From assembly GCF_047425865.1 (NCBI RefSeq), contig NZ_CP179735.1: a stretch of DNA of 64,000 nt, one strand, 5' to 3'. The DNA comes from Macrococcoides equi. Lineage in GTDB: Bacteria > Bacillota > Bacilli > Staphylococcales > Staphylococcaceae. Position numbers and translations under genes: made by a program. Below the pieces are notes generated by a model. It had not been told where the DNA came from. It did not search any database and was given only the letters and a program-made list of their open reading frames with translations. Of the stretch, positions 26,988-36,594 are shown piece after piece. Position 1 is the stretch's first letter; each line of letters begins with the position of its first letter.

Positions 26988-27980
26988 TTATTTAATGAAT
27001 TTTAATATATTCTTTTCATCTGCCTGCAGATATATAGATTCTCCTGTTACGTTACACTCTTTTGCATAAAATTTTATGACGTGCGCTCTTTTATCGATTG
27101 CTATCACTAGTGTATCTTTGCCAGTTTGTTCTATTCGTTTAACTGTAACTGGATAGCCACTTTTTGCCATCCTTAAATGTTCAGGTCTGATTCCTAAAGT
27201 CACTTCATCACTTATTTTAAGTGCTGCATTTAACTGTTGTGCATCTGTTTGAGGTATATCCAGTAGGTTCATCGGAGGTGTCCCGATAAATGAAGCCACA
27301 AAGATATTTTCAGGATGTTGATAAATGTCATGCGGTGTGTCATATTGCAGAACTTTCCCCTCATTCATCATCACGATTTTATCACTCATAGTTAATGCTT
27401 CATTCTGATCATGCGTCACAAATATAGTCGTAATTCCTAACTTTCGCTGTAATTCAAGTATCTCTTCACGTAACGTTAATCTGAGTCTTGCATCCAGATT
27501 TGATAGCGGCTCATCTAACAATAATATTTCCGGTTCACGCACGATTGCCCTGGCAATTGCTACACGTTGCTGTTGTCCTCCTGACAGTTGATGCGGCTTT
27601 CTATTTAATAAATGTTCAATATTCATTAGACGTGCTGTATGTTCAATATTTTCTTTAATCTTACTTTTGGCGTATCGTCTCATCTTCAATGGAAAAGCGA
27701 TATTATCAAATATCGTCATATGTGGATACAAAGCATAATCCTGAAACACCATACCGATATTTCGGCTTTTTGATTGTATATGCGTCATATCCTGACCATC
27801 GATAAGTATTGTACCTGTCGTTGGTTGAATCAATCCAGCTAACATACATAGCGTCGTACTCTTACCGCAACCTGATGGACCTAGAATACTTATAAATTCT
27901 CCAGTATTAATCTTAAGGTTTAAGTTGTCTACAGCCGTCGTATCTTTAAATGTCTTGGTGACATTCTTAAATTCAATCAT
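26988..27980 (-). CDS. ABC transporter ATPase, MalK/UgpC/PotA type, orphan
   Basis: An import-type ABC ATPase of 330 residues. It has Walker A GPSGCGKST, Q-loop QDYALYPHMT, signature LSGGQQQR, Walker B LLLDEPLSNLD and switch HDQNEA, followed by a C-terminal TOBE-like domain (from about residue 235) with the LGIRPEHL motif. Such proteins often energise several sugar importers (as MsmX does). No permease or binding protein gene is next to it in this window, so it is an orphan or shared ATPase. Confidence 0.85.
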   Translation of the reverse strand: MIEFKNVTKTFKDTTAVDNLNLKINTGEFISILGPSGCGKSTTLCMLAGLIQPTTGTILIDGQDMTHIQSKSRNIGMVFQDYALYPHMTIFDNIAFPLKMRRYAKSKIKENIEHTARLMNIEHLLNRKPHQLSGGQQQRVAIARAIVREPEILLLDEPLSNLDARLRLTLREEILELQRKLGITTIFVTHDQNEALTMSDKIVMMNEGKVLQYDTPHDIYQHPENIFVASFIGTPPMNLLDIPQTDAQQLNAALKISDEVTLGIRPEHLRMAKSGYPVTVKRIEQTGKDTLVIAIDKRAHVIKFYAKECNVTGESIYLQADEKNILKFIK

Positions 27981-28056
27981 ACGCTTCCTCGCTTTATCGT
28001 TTTACATATTATTAGCATATCAATAATCGAGGATAGACGCATGGATAAACATACAC

Positions 28057-29106
28057 TTATTTATCTTTAAAATATCGATCTACAATCGGCTTCACCTGTT
28101 CACCAAACATTCTGATAGCCTTTATTGTGTCTTCATGCGGCATAGATCCTACTGGCATTTGAATCATAAATCGTTTAGATCCCAATGACTCTACCGTATC
28201 AATAATTTTCAGAGCAACAGTTTCCGGACTTCCTACATATAATGCACCATGTTCAGCCTCACTCATAAACATCTCTTCACTATACATTGGCCAACCACGT
28301 TCTTTAGCTAGTACATCGTGACTTGATTTCGTTGACGGATAAAATTTACGATATGCTTCTAAATCAGTATCAGCAACGAATCCCCATGAATTTGTCGTCA
28401 CAAACATTTTGGACAAATCATGTCCTTTTTCTTTAGCAACCGTTTCATAGAGGTTAACATTTTGACGAAATCTTTTTGGATTACCACCAATAATTGCATA
28501 AGTGATGGGCAAACCTAATTCTGCAGCACGAATTGATGATTGCGGTGTCCCACCAGACGCAATATTTATCGGTAGTTCTTGCTGCACAGCTCTCGGATAG
28601 ACACCAAGATTATCCAAGGACGCACGCGTTGTACCATGCCACTTCACTTTTTCTGATTGATTAATTTTCATCAATAAATCCAGTTTCTCTTCGTATAAGA
28701 TTTCGTAATCATTTAAATCATAGCCAAACAAAGGAAAGGATTCGATAAATGAACCACGCCATGCCATAATTTCAGCTCGTCCATTACTCAGTGCATCAAG
28801 TGTCGCAAATCTTTCATACACACGCACAGGATCATCTGACGACAGTACAGTAACTGCCGTCGAAAGTTTGATGTTTTTTGTTAAGACAGCTGCAGCTGAC
28901 AAAATACTTACAGGGTCGCTCACTGCATAATCAGCACGATGATGTTCTCCTAAACCATAGATATCTAATCCAACCTCATCTGCAATCTGAATTTCCTCTA
29001 CGATATTACGAATACGCTCATCTGCAGAAATCTTTTCAAAACTACCATTTTCATTGTAACGGGTTCTATTATCTCCAAATGACGTTATGCCTAATTCTAT
29101 TTTCAT
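28057..29106 (-). CDS. LLM-class (bacterial luciferase-like) flavin monooxygenase
   Basis: A 349-residue TIM-barrel oxidoreductase of the luciferase-like family. The GLGEHHRADYAVSDP segment and the later IASGGTPQSSIRAAELG region are typical. Such enzymes use FMNH2 or F420; here FMNH2 is likely because Firmicutes lack F420. The ATG follows AGGTGT. It is separated from copZ by a terminator, and substrate is unknown. Confidence 0.85.
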   Translation of the reverse strand: MKIELGITSFGDNRTRYNENGSFEKISADERIRNIVEEIQIADEVGLDIYGLGEHHRADYAVSDPVSILSAAAVLTKNIKLSTAVTVLSSDDPVRVYERFATLDALSNGRAEIMAWRGSFIESFPLFGYDLNDYEILYEEKLDLLMKINQSEKVKWHGTTRASLDNLGVYPRAVQQELPINIASGGTPQSSIRAAELGLPITYAIIGGNPKRFRQNVNLYETVAKEKGHDLSKMFVTTNSWGFVADTDLEAYRKFYPSTKSSHDVLAKERGWPMYSEEMFMSEAEHGALYVGSPETVALKIIDTVESLGSKRFMIQMPVGSMPHEDTIKAIRMFGEQVKPIVDRYFKDK

Positions 29107-29205
29107 GTTACACCTCTTAAATATACTTTTTATACTTGATATATATTATATATTTATTTTTAAGAAATGCAATCTTTTCCCGCTATAATTTTTACCATAC
29201 TGGAT

Positions 29206-29240
29206 CAAAAAAATTGTCACACTAAAATGAGTGTGACAAT
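29206..29240 (-). terminator. Terminator of the copper operon
   Basis: Minus strand ATTGTCACACT / AGTGTGACAAT followed by TTTTTTG, right after copZ. Confidence 0.9.
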
Positions 29241-29251
29241 CGCTTCTTCAT

Positions 29252-29452
29252 TTATTCAACGTCGTAACCTTGCGCTTCGATTGCTTCTTTCATAGCGTCT
29301 AAAGACACGTTTTCTTCATGCTCCACAGTAACATTTGCTGCTTCCAGATCAACTGCAGCTGACTGAACACCAGCAAGTTCAGTAACTGCACCTTCGACAG
29401 CTTTTTTACAATGATCACACGTCATACCTTGAACTTTAATAATTGATTCCAT
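29252..29452 (-). CDS. copZ: Copper chaperone CopZ
   Basis: A 66-residue heavy-metal-associated domain with the Cu(I) site MTCDHC at residues 10-15 and the usual ferredoxin-like pattern. It ferries Cu(I) to CopA and the regulator. It lies 33 bases downstream of copA in the same operon and ahead of the operon terminator. Confidence 0.95.
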   Translation of the reverse strand: MESIIKVQGMTCDHCKKAVEGAVTELAGVQSAAVDLEAANVTVEHEENVSLDAMKEAIEAQGYDVE

Positions 29453-29485
29453 TCATATTCCTCGCTTTCAATTGTTTCTTGTTAT

Positions 29486-31861
29486 TTATCTTATCTTAAC
29501 ATTTTTTAGTCTAAGAGCGTTACTTACAACACTTACCGATGACATCGCCATCGCAGCGCCAGCAATCCATGGTGCAAGTAATCCAAGTGCTGCAATAGGT
29601 ATACCGAGTATGTTATAACCAAAGGCAAATCCTAGATTTTGTTTAATATTACGTATTGTAGCACGACTTATCTTAATCGCTTCAGGAATCAGCGTGAGTT
29701 CTCCTCCAAGAATCGTTACATCGGCTGCTTCTATTGCAACTTCAGTACCTGTACCGATCGCTATCCCTATGTCAGCAAGTGCTAAGGCGGGTGCATCATT
29801 GACACCATCACCCACCATCGCAACTTTTCTCCCTGACTTCTGCAAGACCTTAATTTTATCAGCTTTATCTTCCGGTAATACTTCAGCAATAACTTCAGCA
29901 ATACCTACAGATTGAGCAATAGCCTTTGCTGTCACTTCATTATCACCGGTAAGCATTATTACATTAATATTCATTGCCTGCATTTGTTGAACGGCTTGTA
30001 TAGCAGTCGATTTAACGATATCCTGAACAGCAATTATTCCTAGACACTCACCATCTACAGCAATCAGCATCGCAGTCTTTCCTTCTGCTTCAAATTGTGT
30101 CATTTCTTTTTGTACTGTAGCTATATCTATAGCATTATCTTTCATTAATTTTCTGTTTCCAATAAGAATAATGTTGTCATCTATTATCGTTTTCAGACCA
30201 TGTCCAGGTATTGCTTCGAAGTGTGCAGGCTCAACTAATCGGATTCCTTTATCTTTCGCATACTTCACGATTGCTGTGGCAAGAGGATGCTCAGATGCCT
30301 GTTCACTGCTTGCTAAATACTGTAAAGTCAGTTCATCTCCGATATAATCGGTCACTTCAGGTTCGCCTTTCGTGATTGTCCCGGTCTTATCTAATACTAC
30401 GGTATCAATATCATGCGTACGCTCTAAATACTCTCCACCTTTAAATAAAATCCCGGTCTCTGCTGCTCGTCCAGTTCCCACCATGATAGAGGTAGGGGTG
30501 GCAAGACCTAATGCACATGGACAGGCAATTACTAACACCGCTATCGCAGCAACTAGTGCAGATTCAAACTGACCAGGTGATATAAATATCATCCATAGGG
30601 CAAAAGTAATGATTGCAATCAATATAACAATAGGAACAAAGTATCCTGCAATAATATCTGCCAGTCTTTGAATGGGCGCTTTAGAACCTTGTGCTTCTTC
30701 AACAATTTTCACAATAGATTGTAGTGCTGTATCACGCCCAACTTTCGTCGCTTCTATCTTTACGCTACCGTTTTTGTTCATCGTAGCTCCGATGACGTCA
30801 TCTCCTGTTGATTTTTCAACTGGAATAGATTCACCCGTCAACATAGCTTCATCTATTGAAGTGCGACCTGCAATAATCACACCATCTACCGGTATTTTCT
30901 CTCCTGGTTTAATAATCAGGATGTCTCCTATAATTACTTCCTCAACTGGTATCATTACTTCCTGTGTCTCACGCACAACCCTTGCTTCTTTCGCCTGTAG
31001 ATTAATAAGCGCCGATAACGCATTAGTCGTTTGTGACTTTGCACGTGCTTCTAAGTACTTTCCTAACAATATTAACGTAATAAGGACTGCACTCGTTTCA
31101 AAGTAGAGATGGGGTACATAGTCAGGGTGCTTTATCGTCTTTAACCCTTCGTACACACTGTAAAAAAATGCGGCACTCGTACCAAGTGCTACAAGCACAT
31201 CCATATTGGCACCGCCATTGCGTAAGTTTTTATATGCACCTACATAAAATTGCCAGCCAATAATAAATTGAACCGGAAAAGCGAATATCAATTGGAACCA
31301 TGGATTCATTAATAGATGTGGCAGGTGAATGCCAAACAAATGAGTCAGCATCGTAAGTAATAATGGAAAAGATAATAATGCTGAAATCATCAATTTAATT
31401 TTTTTTGATTTTAAATTTTTCTGTATACTATCATCACTTACTTGTTTATTACGTACTTTAGCACTATATCCTAACTTACTGATGATGCGGATAAGATCAT
31501 CCACATTTAAATTTCCCGGAAAATAGTCAATATTCGCTTTCTCTGTCGTCAGATTAACGGTAGCACGCTGAATATCTTCTTGTTTATTCAGCACTTTTTC
31601 AATACGGCTTGAACACGCTGCACAAGTCATACCTGAAATCTCCAGTTCGACATGTTCAGGGTGCACATAATACCCTAACTTTTCAACCTTCGCCGAGAGA
31701 TCTTTAACCGTAACTTTTGATTCATCAAAATGAACATCAGCTTTCTCAGTAGTCAAATTAACTTGTGCATCTACACCGTCCATTTTATTAAGCACTTTTT
31801 CTATGCGACTTGAACATGCAGCACACGTCATACCCTCTATAGGTAACGTTACTTTCTTCAT
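29486..31861 (-). CDS. copA: Copper-exporting P1B-type ATPase CopA
   Basis: Cu(I) efflux ATPase of 791 residues. Two N-terminal metal-binding domains, each with MTCAAC, precede eight membrane helices. The ion channel motif ACPCALG, the phosphorylation site DKTGTITKGE, the SEQASEHPLA histidine of P1B pumps and MVGDGVNDAPAL are all intact. Copper specificity is supported by CPC with the copZ and csoR neighbours. The gene starts eight bases after csoR's stop, so one transcript covers csoR-copA-copZ. Confidence 0.96.
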   Translation of the reverse strand: MKKVTLPIEGMTCAACSSRIEKVLNKMDGVDAQVNLTTEKADVHFDESKVTVKDLSAKVEKLGYYVHPEHVELEISGMTCAACSSRIEKVLNKQEDIQRATVNLTTEKANIDYFPGNLNVDDLIRIISKLGYSAKVRNKQVSDDSIQKNLKSKKIKLMISALLSFPLLLTMLTHLFGIHLPHLLMNPWFQLIFAFPVQFIIGWQFYVGAYKNLRNGGANMDVLVALGTSAAFFYSVYEGLKTIKHPDYVPHLYFETSAVLITLILLGKYLEARAKSQTTNALSALINLQAKEARVVRETQEVMIPVEEVIIGDILIIKPGEKIPVDGVIIAGRTSIDEAMLTGESIPVEKSTGDDVIGATMNKNGSVKIEATKVGRDTALQSIVKIVEEAQGSKAPIQRLADIIAGYFVPIVILIAIITFALWMIFISPGQFESALVAAIAVLVIACPCALGLATPTSIMVGTGRAAETGILFKGGEYLERTHDIDTVVLDKTGTITKGEPEVTDYIGDELTLQYLASSEQASEHPLATAIVKYAKDKGIRLVEPAHFEAIPGHGLKTIIDDNIILIGNRKLMKDNAIDIATVQKEMTQFEAEGKTAMLIAVDGECLGIIAVQDIVKSTAIQAVQQMQAMNINVIMLTGDNEVTAKAIAQSVGIAEVIAEVLPEDKADKIKVLQKSGRKVAMVGDGVNDAPALALADIGIAIGTGTEVAIEAADVTILGGELTLIPEAIKISRATIRNIKQNLGFAFGYNILGIPIAALGLLAPWIAGAAMAMSSVSVVSNALRLKNVKIR

Positions 31862-31869
31862 CTTCTCAC

Positions 31870-32160
31870 CTACTTTCCGAATTGGCGTAATACTTTCATC
31901 AATTCTTCGATTGACGATTCTCCTTCACCACGTTTAATAGCATCACTCATACAATGCTTCATATGTCTTTCAGTCACCGAGAAACCAACTTGTTTAAGTG
32001 CTGATTCAATCGCACTGATTTGAATCAATATATCCACACAGTAGCGGTCCTCTTCTATCATCTTTTGAATACCACGTACTTGTCCTTCAATTCGCTTCAG
32101 TCGTTTGTTTAACTTCGCCTTTTCTTCCTCAACGCGCGTTGTTGTCACATGTTTATCCAT
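31870..32160 (-). CDS. csoR: Copper-sensing repressor CsoR
   Basis: A 96-residue all-helical repressor of the DUF156 family. The Cu(I) ligands Cys41, His66 and Cys70 are all at the classic positions (YCVDIL, RHMKHC). The ATG at 32160 has GGGGAGG nine bases upstream; longer readings would start inside that site. It represses the csoR-copA-copZ operon and releases DNA on binding Cu(I). Probable operators lie just upstream. Confidence 0.93.
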   Translation of the reverse strand: MDKHVTTTRVEEEKAKLNKRLKRIEGQVRGIQKMIEEDRYCVDILIQISAIESALKQVGFSVTERHMKHCMSDAIKRGEGESSIEELMKVLRQFGK

Positions 32161-32176
32161 TATCTTCATCCTCCCC

Positions 32177-32222
32177 ATACCCCTATACCGTATATGAAGT
32201 ATATTATACCCCCTCTCCGTAT
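32177..32222 (-). promoter_or_regulatory. Paired CsoR operator-like 17-mers flanking the -10 element
   Basis: ATACCCCTATACCGTAT (32177-32193) and ATACCCCCTCTCCGTAT (32206-32222) are 29 bases apart and differ only in the centre. Minus strand TATAAT (32208-32203) and TTGATT (32229-32224) make a promoter between and over them. The G/C-tract flanked by AT matches the style of CsoR sites. Confidence 0.7.
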
Positions 32223-32304
32223 AAATCAAGTGTAATACATAAATTTATGTTTAAAACTGCATGAATAAGGAAAGGTAACTATATAAACCAAGGGGGGATT
32301 AATA

Positions 32305-32604
32305 ATGACTATTGATGATTTACATAACGTAAAAGCTACTGATAATCACGAAAACTATTTAGGCAAAGGGATTCAGCACGCAACAGAACGCTATGGCAGT
32401 GCTGACGAAAAAGATCCATCAACTTTAACAGATGATCCTGGTAATCAACCTGGTACTGTGGGTAAACATGAAAGCCCACTTAATCCAGAAGCGGGTGTAA
32501 GAGAAAACGCATTAGCAAAAGCAGATAAATATGTCGAAGAACGTTTTACAGCACCAAAAGAAAATGATCCTGCTTATCAAGCAAAACATAGTGATCCACT
32601 TTAA
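32305..32604 (+). CDS. Hydrophilic hypothetical protein, 99 residues
   Basis: A small, highly charged, Pro/Asp/Glu-rich protein without hydrophobic core, predicted to be largely disordered. It starts after a perfect AAGGGGGG site and ends at a strong terminator, so it is a true gene. The composition (DEKDPSTLTDD, KENDPAYQAKHSD) recalls general stress or desiccation proteins, but I recognise no family. A possible sigma-B promoter upstream has bad spacing and I do not claim it. Confidence 0.7.
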   Translation: MTIDDLHNVKATDNHENYLGKGIQHATERYGSADEKDPSTLTDDPGNQPGTVGKHESPLNPEAGVRENALAKADKYVEERFTAPKENDPAYQAKHSDPL

Positions 32605-32611
32605 TATAAAA

Positions 32612-32647
32612 ACAGGAGCTCACAGCTAGCGCTATGAGCTCCTTTTA
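32612..32647. terminator. Terminator between convergent genes
   Basis: AGGAGCTCA / TGAGCTCCT, 12-nt loop, then TTTT on the plus strand; A-rich on the other side. Confidence 0.85.
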
Positions 32648-32650
32648 AAT

Positions 32651-34519
32651 TTATTTATCTGCAACTTTTGTATAAGTAATATTTTTACCTTTATTTGCAG
32701 GTACTTTGAACTGACTTAGATCATTCACTCTGACAGCTACTGCTCCTTGAGGGCGAAGTTGTGCTGGGACACGATCAGCATATAACGTTTTTAAATTCTG
32801 GAATTCAGCTTCACTACCTAAGCTGTATTTACCTGATTTATCATGTTTCAGTAAAGCAACACGGAAATCTGTCATAAACTGTCCTACTGATTTTGTAGGA
32901 TCTACATATTTATGAATCGCATTTTGCAGTGCATCGTACGGTGTACCTTGATAATTTAAAATTTCTTTATACACACCATCATGATTGCGTGCTTGTTCAT
33001 TTAAGTACTGACCAAATAAATATGATAATGAATAATTAGATAATGTGTCTCCACTACGTGACCAAATTGTTAGTGAATGACCATTTTGAATGTAACTAGA
33101 ATTGTTGTAGTAATCAATTCGGTCTTCAATTGGACCTGAATAAATATGTTCAGCAGCCATAGAGAAAGCTTCATTTAAATACGTTTCCATCATACGATTT
33201 TGTTTTAAATATTGCGCATTAAAGTTAACCATATGCTGGAATTCATGTGCTAACGTTGAATAAATACGTTCCACGTTTCTTGGTGTATTTTCTTCAAGAC
33301 TAGGGTCATATCCCATCGATGGATATGTATCCATATAGAAGATCTCACCTTTATTTGAACCTGGTTCATTTAATAAGTCTGTACCATCAAAGTAACCTCC
33401 TACATATCCATAAGAAGATACACCGAAGCCGTCTTTAATATCAAATAATAAGATATTTACTTTACCGTTACCATCTAAATCTGATTCTTCACCAAAGTTA
33501 TTGTGAATAAGCGGTGCGATTTTTTCATCAAACTCTTTACCTACTTTTGTAGCATCTGCTCTTGAAACCTTTGGATCCGCTACCCAAACGTAAGCTTTAG
33601 TCCCTTTATATTCTAAAGAGCCAGTCGTTTTTTCCTGTACTTCACGTCCACCACTCATATTAATCGTTGTAAATGACTTCTTATCACCTAAATTATAATT
33701 TGTGATATAACGTAATGGACTCTCGCTCTTTGTAATTTTTGAAGCATCTGAAGCTGCATCAGAAACCTCAAAAGGACGGTCAATCATATATGGCTTTTTA
33801 GGTGCTATCAACTTTAGATCACGTTGAACAATTGATTCTAATTGGTTGAACCCAGTAGGCTGAGCATCCGTATAGCTATCTGACACAAGTTCATTATTCA
33901 CGATGACTGTACCAGCACCCGTTTGAGGTTTATCAGGTGTTTCAGTTGTAGGTTCTTCTGCTGTCGGTTCTTCAGTCGTTGGCTCTTCTGCAGTTGGTTC
34001 TTCTGTTGTCGGTTCTTCCGGAGAAGTTGTCAGTTCAGGCAGCTCAACTTTTATATGTTGTGCATTATTCGTAAATAAACCTTCTTTATTTGCTGCACTT
34101 AAATCAATATACATAAATCCATCATTTTTAGAAATATCATTAATATCTACTTCATATTCTAACGAAGTAGAATTTTGATATTTTATATTGTCAGTATATT
34201 TCTGTAATTCGTTTAAGCTACCATCATTAACTAATAATCGCGCATTGAAGAATCCTTCTTTAATAATTGAGCGTGATGCATAATCAAAAGAGAACACTAC
34301 TTTATTCCCAATAACCTTCGCACCCTTATATGTCACGTTATGACGTTCATAAAGTCCGTCTCTCACTAATATTGTGCTACCTTCAGTTAGATTTCTATAG
34401 TCCGATACTACACTTTTCTCAACTTTTGCAGCTTCGGCAAAATGTGCAGGAATGACAGTTGAACTTAAGATTGACGATACAAGTAAAGCACTGCCTAATG
34501 ATTTAGAAAACTTCTTCAT
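32651..34519 (-). CDS. Secreted zinc metalloprotease, M30 (hyicolysin-like) family
   Basis: A 622-residue exported protease. A signal peptide (about residues 1-30, ending AEA-AKV) is followed by an N-terminal domain of unknown type, a Pro/Thr/Glu repeat linker (TTEEPTAEEP units, about residues 165-200) and the catalytic domain. The zinc motif is HEFQH near residue 420 with downstream NEAFSMAAEH as the likely third-ligand Glu, the pattern of M30 hyicolysin and relatives. There is no LPXTG anchor, so it is released. The upstream palindrome at 34,681 may be regulatory. Confidence 0.85.
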   Translation of the reverse strand: MKKFSKSLGSALLVSSILSSTVIPAHFAEAAKVEKSVVSDYRNLTEGSTILVRDGLYERHNVTYKGAKVIGNKVVFSFDYASRSIIKEGFFNARLLVNDGSLNELQKYTDNIKYQNSTSLEYEVDINDISKNDGFMYIDLSAANKEGLFTNNAQHIKVELPELTTSPEEPTTEEPTAEEPTTEEPTAEEPTTETPDKPQTGAGTVIVNNELVSDSYTDAQPTGFNQLESIVQRDLKLIAPKKPYMIDRPFEVSDAASDASKITKSESPLRYITNYNLGDKKSFTTINMSGGREVQEKTTGSLEYKGTKAYVWVADPKVSRADATKVGKEFDEKIAPLIHNNFGEESDLDGNGKVNILLFDIKDGFGVSSYGYVGGYFDGTDLLNEPGSNKGEIFYMDTYPSMGYDPSLEENTPRNVERIYSTLAHEFQHMVNFNAQYLKQNRMMETYLNEAFSMAAEHIYSGPIEDRIDYYNNSSYIQNGHSLTIWSRSGDTLSNYSLSYLFGQYLNEQARNHDGVYKEILNYQGTPYDALQNAIHKYVDPTKSVGQFMTDFRVALLKHDKSGKYSLGSEAEFQNLKTLYADRVPAQLRPQGAVAVRVNDLSQFKVPANKGKNITYTKVADK

Positions 34520-34680
34520 GATCCGGTCTCCTTGAAATTTTATTTTTTGTAAATTTGCAAATTACATCCTAATTATATTGACAGCTACTCAAAATGTAAA
34601 CACTTTTTTAACATTTTAATCATATGCAATTTATCCTAACTAAAAAGTATCAAACAACATAATTTTTTATCATTAATACA

Positions 34681-34702
34681 CCATTACGGTATACCGTAAT
34701 GG
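34681..34702. promoter_or_regulatory. Perfect 22-bp palindrome in the protease upstream region
   Basis: An 11-bp inverted repeat without loop (arm CCATTACGGTA), about 160 bases ahead of the protease start. The absence of a loop argues for protein binding over termination, though a T-run follows on the plus strand. The 352-bp stretch 34,520-34,871 holds only this, the usp terminator and AT-rich DNA. Confidence 0.5.
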
Positions 34703-34789
34703 TTTTAAAAATACCTAAAAATCATTGATATAAATAGATTCATATAAATCAACAATTCTATAAGTGATTTTGTATTTTTATTTTTAGAC

Positions 34790-34820
34790 AAAAAATAAGT
34801 TAACATTTTGTTAACTTATT
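34790..34820 (-). terminator. Terminator of the SulP-Usp operon
   Basis: Minus strand AATAAGTTAAC / GTTAACTTATT followed by TTTTTG. Confidence 0.8.
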
Positions 34821-34871
34821 TCGCACCTCATATTAACTTGAGTATCATCAAAAAAATTTTTAGAAATACTA

Positions 34872-35273
34872 TTATTTTACGACGAGTACAGGTATAGCAA
34901 TCTCTTTAATAACTTTTCGACTCACACTTCCCATCACCATTTCCTGTAATGGATTAAGTCCTCTTGAACCGATTACAAGAACATTATAGTTATATCGTTT
35001 TACATTTTGAATGATGACATCTTTAGGGATGCCATGTTCAATCATTACATTAAATTCATTCGCCTTGTTTTCATATAAATCGATAATTGGTTCAAGCAAT
35101 GCTTTACGTTTATCGCTACTACTTTGTTCACTATGCAATATGGCATCTTTTGAATCTTCATGCGAGACAACACTTAATAAAGTATACTTCGATGCATTTA
35201 ATTTTAGTGCCTCCTCGGCTGCTCGGTAACTATTCTTCGAACCATCAACAGCAACAACAACGGATTGATACAT
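34872..35273 (-). CDS. Universal stress protein UspA family
   Basis: A 133-residue single Usp domain. The N-terminal VVVAVDGSKNSYRA and the C-terminal ATP-binding GSRGLNPLQEMVMGSVSRKVI pattern show it is of the ATP-binding subgroup. It is separated by two bases from the SulP transporter gene; the two are cotranscribed. Such Usp partners may regulate the transporter much like a STAS domain would, which the transporter here lacks (inference). Confidence 0.88.
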   Translation of the reverse strand: MYQSVVVAVDGSKNSYRAAEEALKLNASKYTLLSVVSHEDSKDAILHSEQSSSDKRKALLEPIIDLYENKANEFNVMIEHGIPKDVIIQNVKRYNYNVLVIGSRGLNPLQEMVMGSVSRKVIKEIAIPVLVVK

Positions 35274-35275
35274 GT

Positions 35276-36436
35276 TTATACCTCCTTTAATTCACTACGT
35301 TTAAATATAAAATTAATCACACTGCCGACTATCACACCAACTGCTAAATTATGCGTTAGAAGGACCAGTCCAATTGTTACAAGTACTACAACTCTGTCCA
35401 GATTATTTGCCTGTCTCAAAAACTTAAAACTACTCCAGTCAAATGTACTGAATGATACGACAACCATTATACCCGCAAGGATAGACATTGGGATTTGAAC
35501 AACATAATGGCCCAGTACAATAATTAAAAACATCAAGAAGCTTCCTGCAACAAGAGATGACAGTCTCGTTGTACCGCCTGACTTCAAATTCATCACAGAT
35601 TGTCCAATCATCGCACAACCCCCAATGCCACCGAAAAAGCCTGCAATGATATTGGCAATCCCCTGACCACGAGACTCAATATTTTTATCACTATCACTTT
35701 CTAACGCATCATCAACAATTCGAGCTGTCAGTAAGCTTTCGACTAATCCTACTACGGCCATCGATAAACTATACGGTAAAATAATGAAAAGTGTTTCCAG
35801 ATTGAAAGGAACATGTGGTATTAGAAAATGCGGTAAAGCTCGTTTAATTTCACCTAAATCTCCGACCGTTCTTACATCCGCATGCGTTATGATAGAAACA
35901 ATAGTTAGTAACAAGACTGCAATGAGCGGTGCAGGAATTTTAGTAAAATATTTCGGAACGATATATACGATTGCAATCGTTACTGCAGCAAATATATATG
36001 TTACACCTGTTAAGCCAAAAATATGTTGTAGTTGTGATGTAAAGATAAGGATCGCTAATGCATCCACAAAACCCATCATCACAGTATTTGGAATGAACTT
36101 AAGCAGATTCCCTACTTTTAGCATTCCAAAGATCACCTGAAAAATACCCATTAATATTGTTGCCGCCAGTAAATATTCCACACCATGTGTTTTTACTAAC
36201 GGAAAGACGAGAAGTGCTATCGCGCCTGCTGCTGCAGAAATCATGGCAGAACGTCCACCAGTGAATGCGATGGTCACCGAAATAATAAACGATGCATATA
36301 ATCCGACCATGGGATCGACGCCTGCAATCACAGAAAATGCAATCACTTCAGGCATTAATGCAAGTGCTACCACCATACCTGCTAATATATTGGCAAATGG
36401 CTTATCTAGCCATTCTCTTTTTAAATAAGTTTCCAA
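35276..36436 (-). CDS. SulP/SLC26 family anion transporter without STAS domain
   Basis: A 386-residue membrane transporter with about 11-14 helices and the SulP core pattern: ALALMPEVIAFSVIAGVDP near the N-terminus and NIIAGFFGGIGGCAMIGQS in the middle. It ends right after the last helix, so the cytoplasmic STAS domain of most SulP proteins is missing; a Usp gene follows directly. Substrate could be bicarbonate or sulfate. Start is TTG at 36436 behind GGAGG; the longer reading to 36505 is unsupported. Confidence 0.85.
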   Translation of the reverse strand: METYLKREWLDKPFANILAGMVVALALMPEVIAFSVIAGVDPMVGLYASFIISVTIAFTGGRSAMISAAAGAIALLVFPLVKTHGVEYLLAATILMGIFQVIFGMLKVGNLLKFIPNTVMMGFVDALAILIFTSQLQHIFGLTGVTYIFAAVTIAIVYIVPKYFTKIPAPLIAVLLLTIVSIITHADVRTVGDLGEIKRALPHFLIPHVPFNLETLFIILPYSLSMAVVGLVESLLTARIVDDALESDSDKNIESRGQGIANIIAGFFGGIGGCAMIGQSVMNLKSGGTTRLSSLVAGSFLMFLIIVLGHYVVQIPMSILAGIMVVVSFSTFDWSSFKFLRQANNLDRVVVLVTIGLVLLTHNLAVGVIVGSVINFIFKRSELKEV

Positions 36437-36594
36437 AAATAATTCCTCCAATTTTTTAACATATTCATTATACATTTTATACGTCGCGCAATGTAAGGTT
36501 TTCATTCAATCTATTACAACTTAACTCAATGAATGATAGTAGCATGCTATTTATGTTATATTTAAAGTAATACATTTTAGAAAAGGGGTTCATT

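Noticed and set aside
32249..32278. Sigma-B promoter (GTTTAA ... GGTAA) before the 99-residue gene
   Set aside because: The spacing is 18, outside the usual 12-15, and the -10 part is weak.
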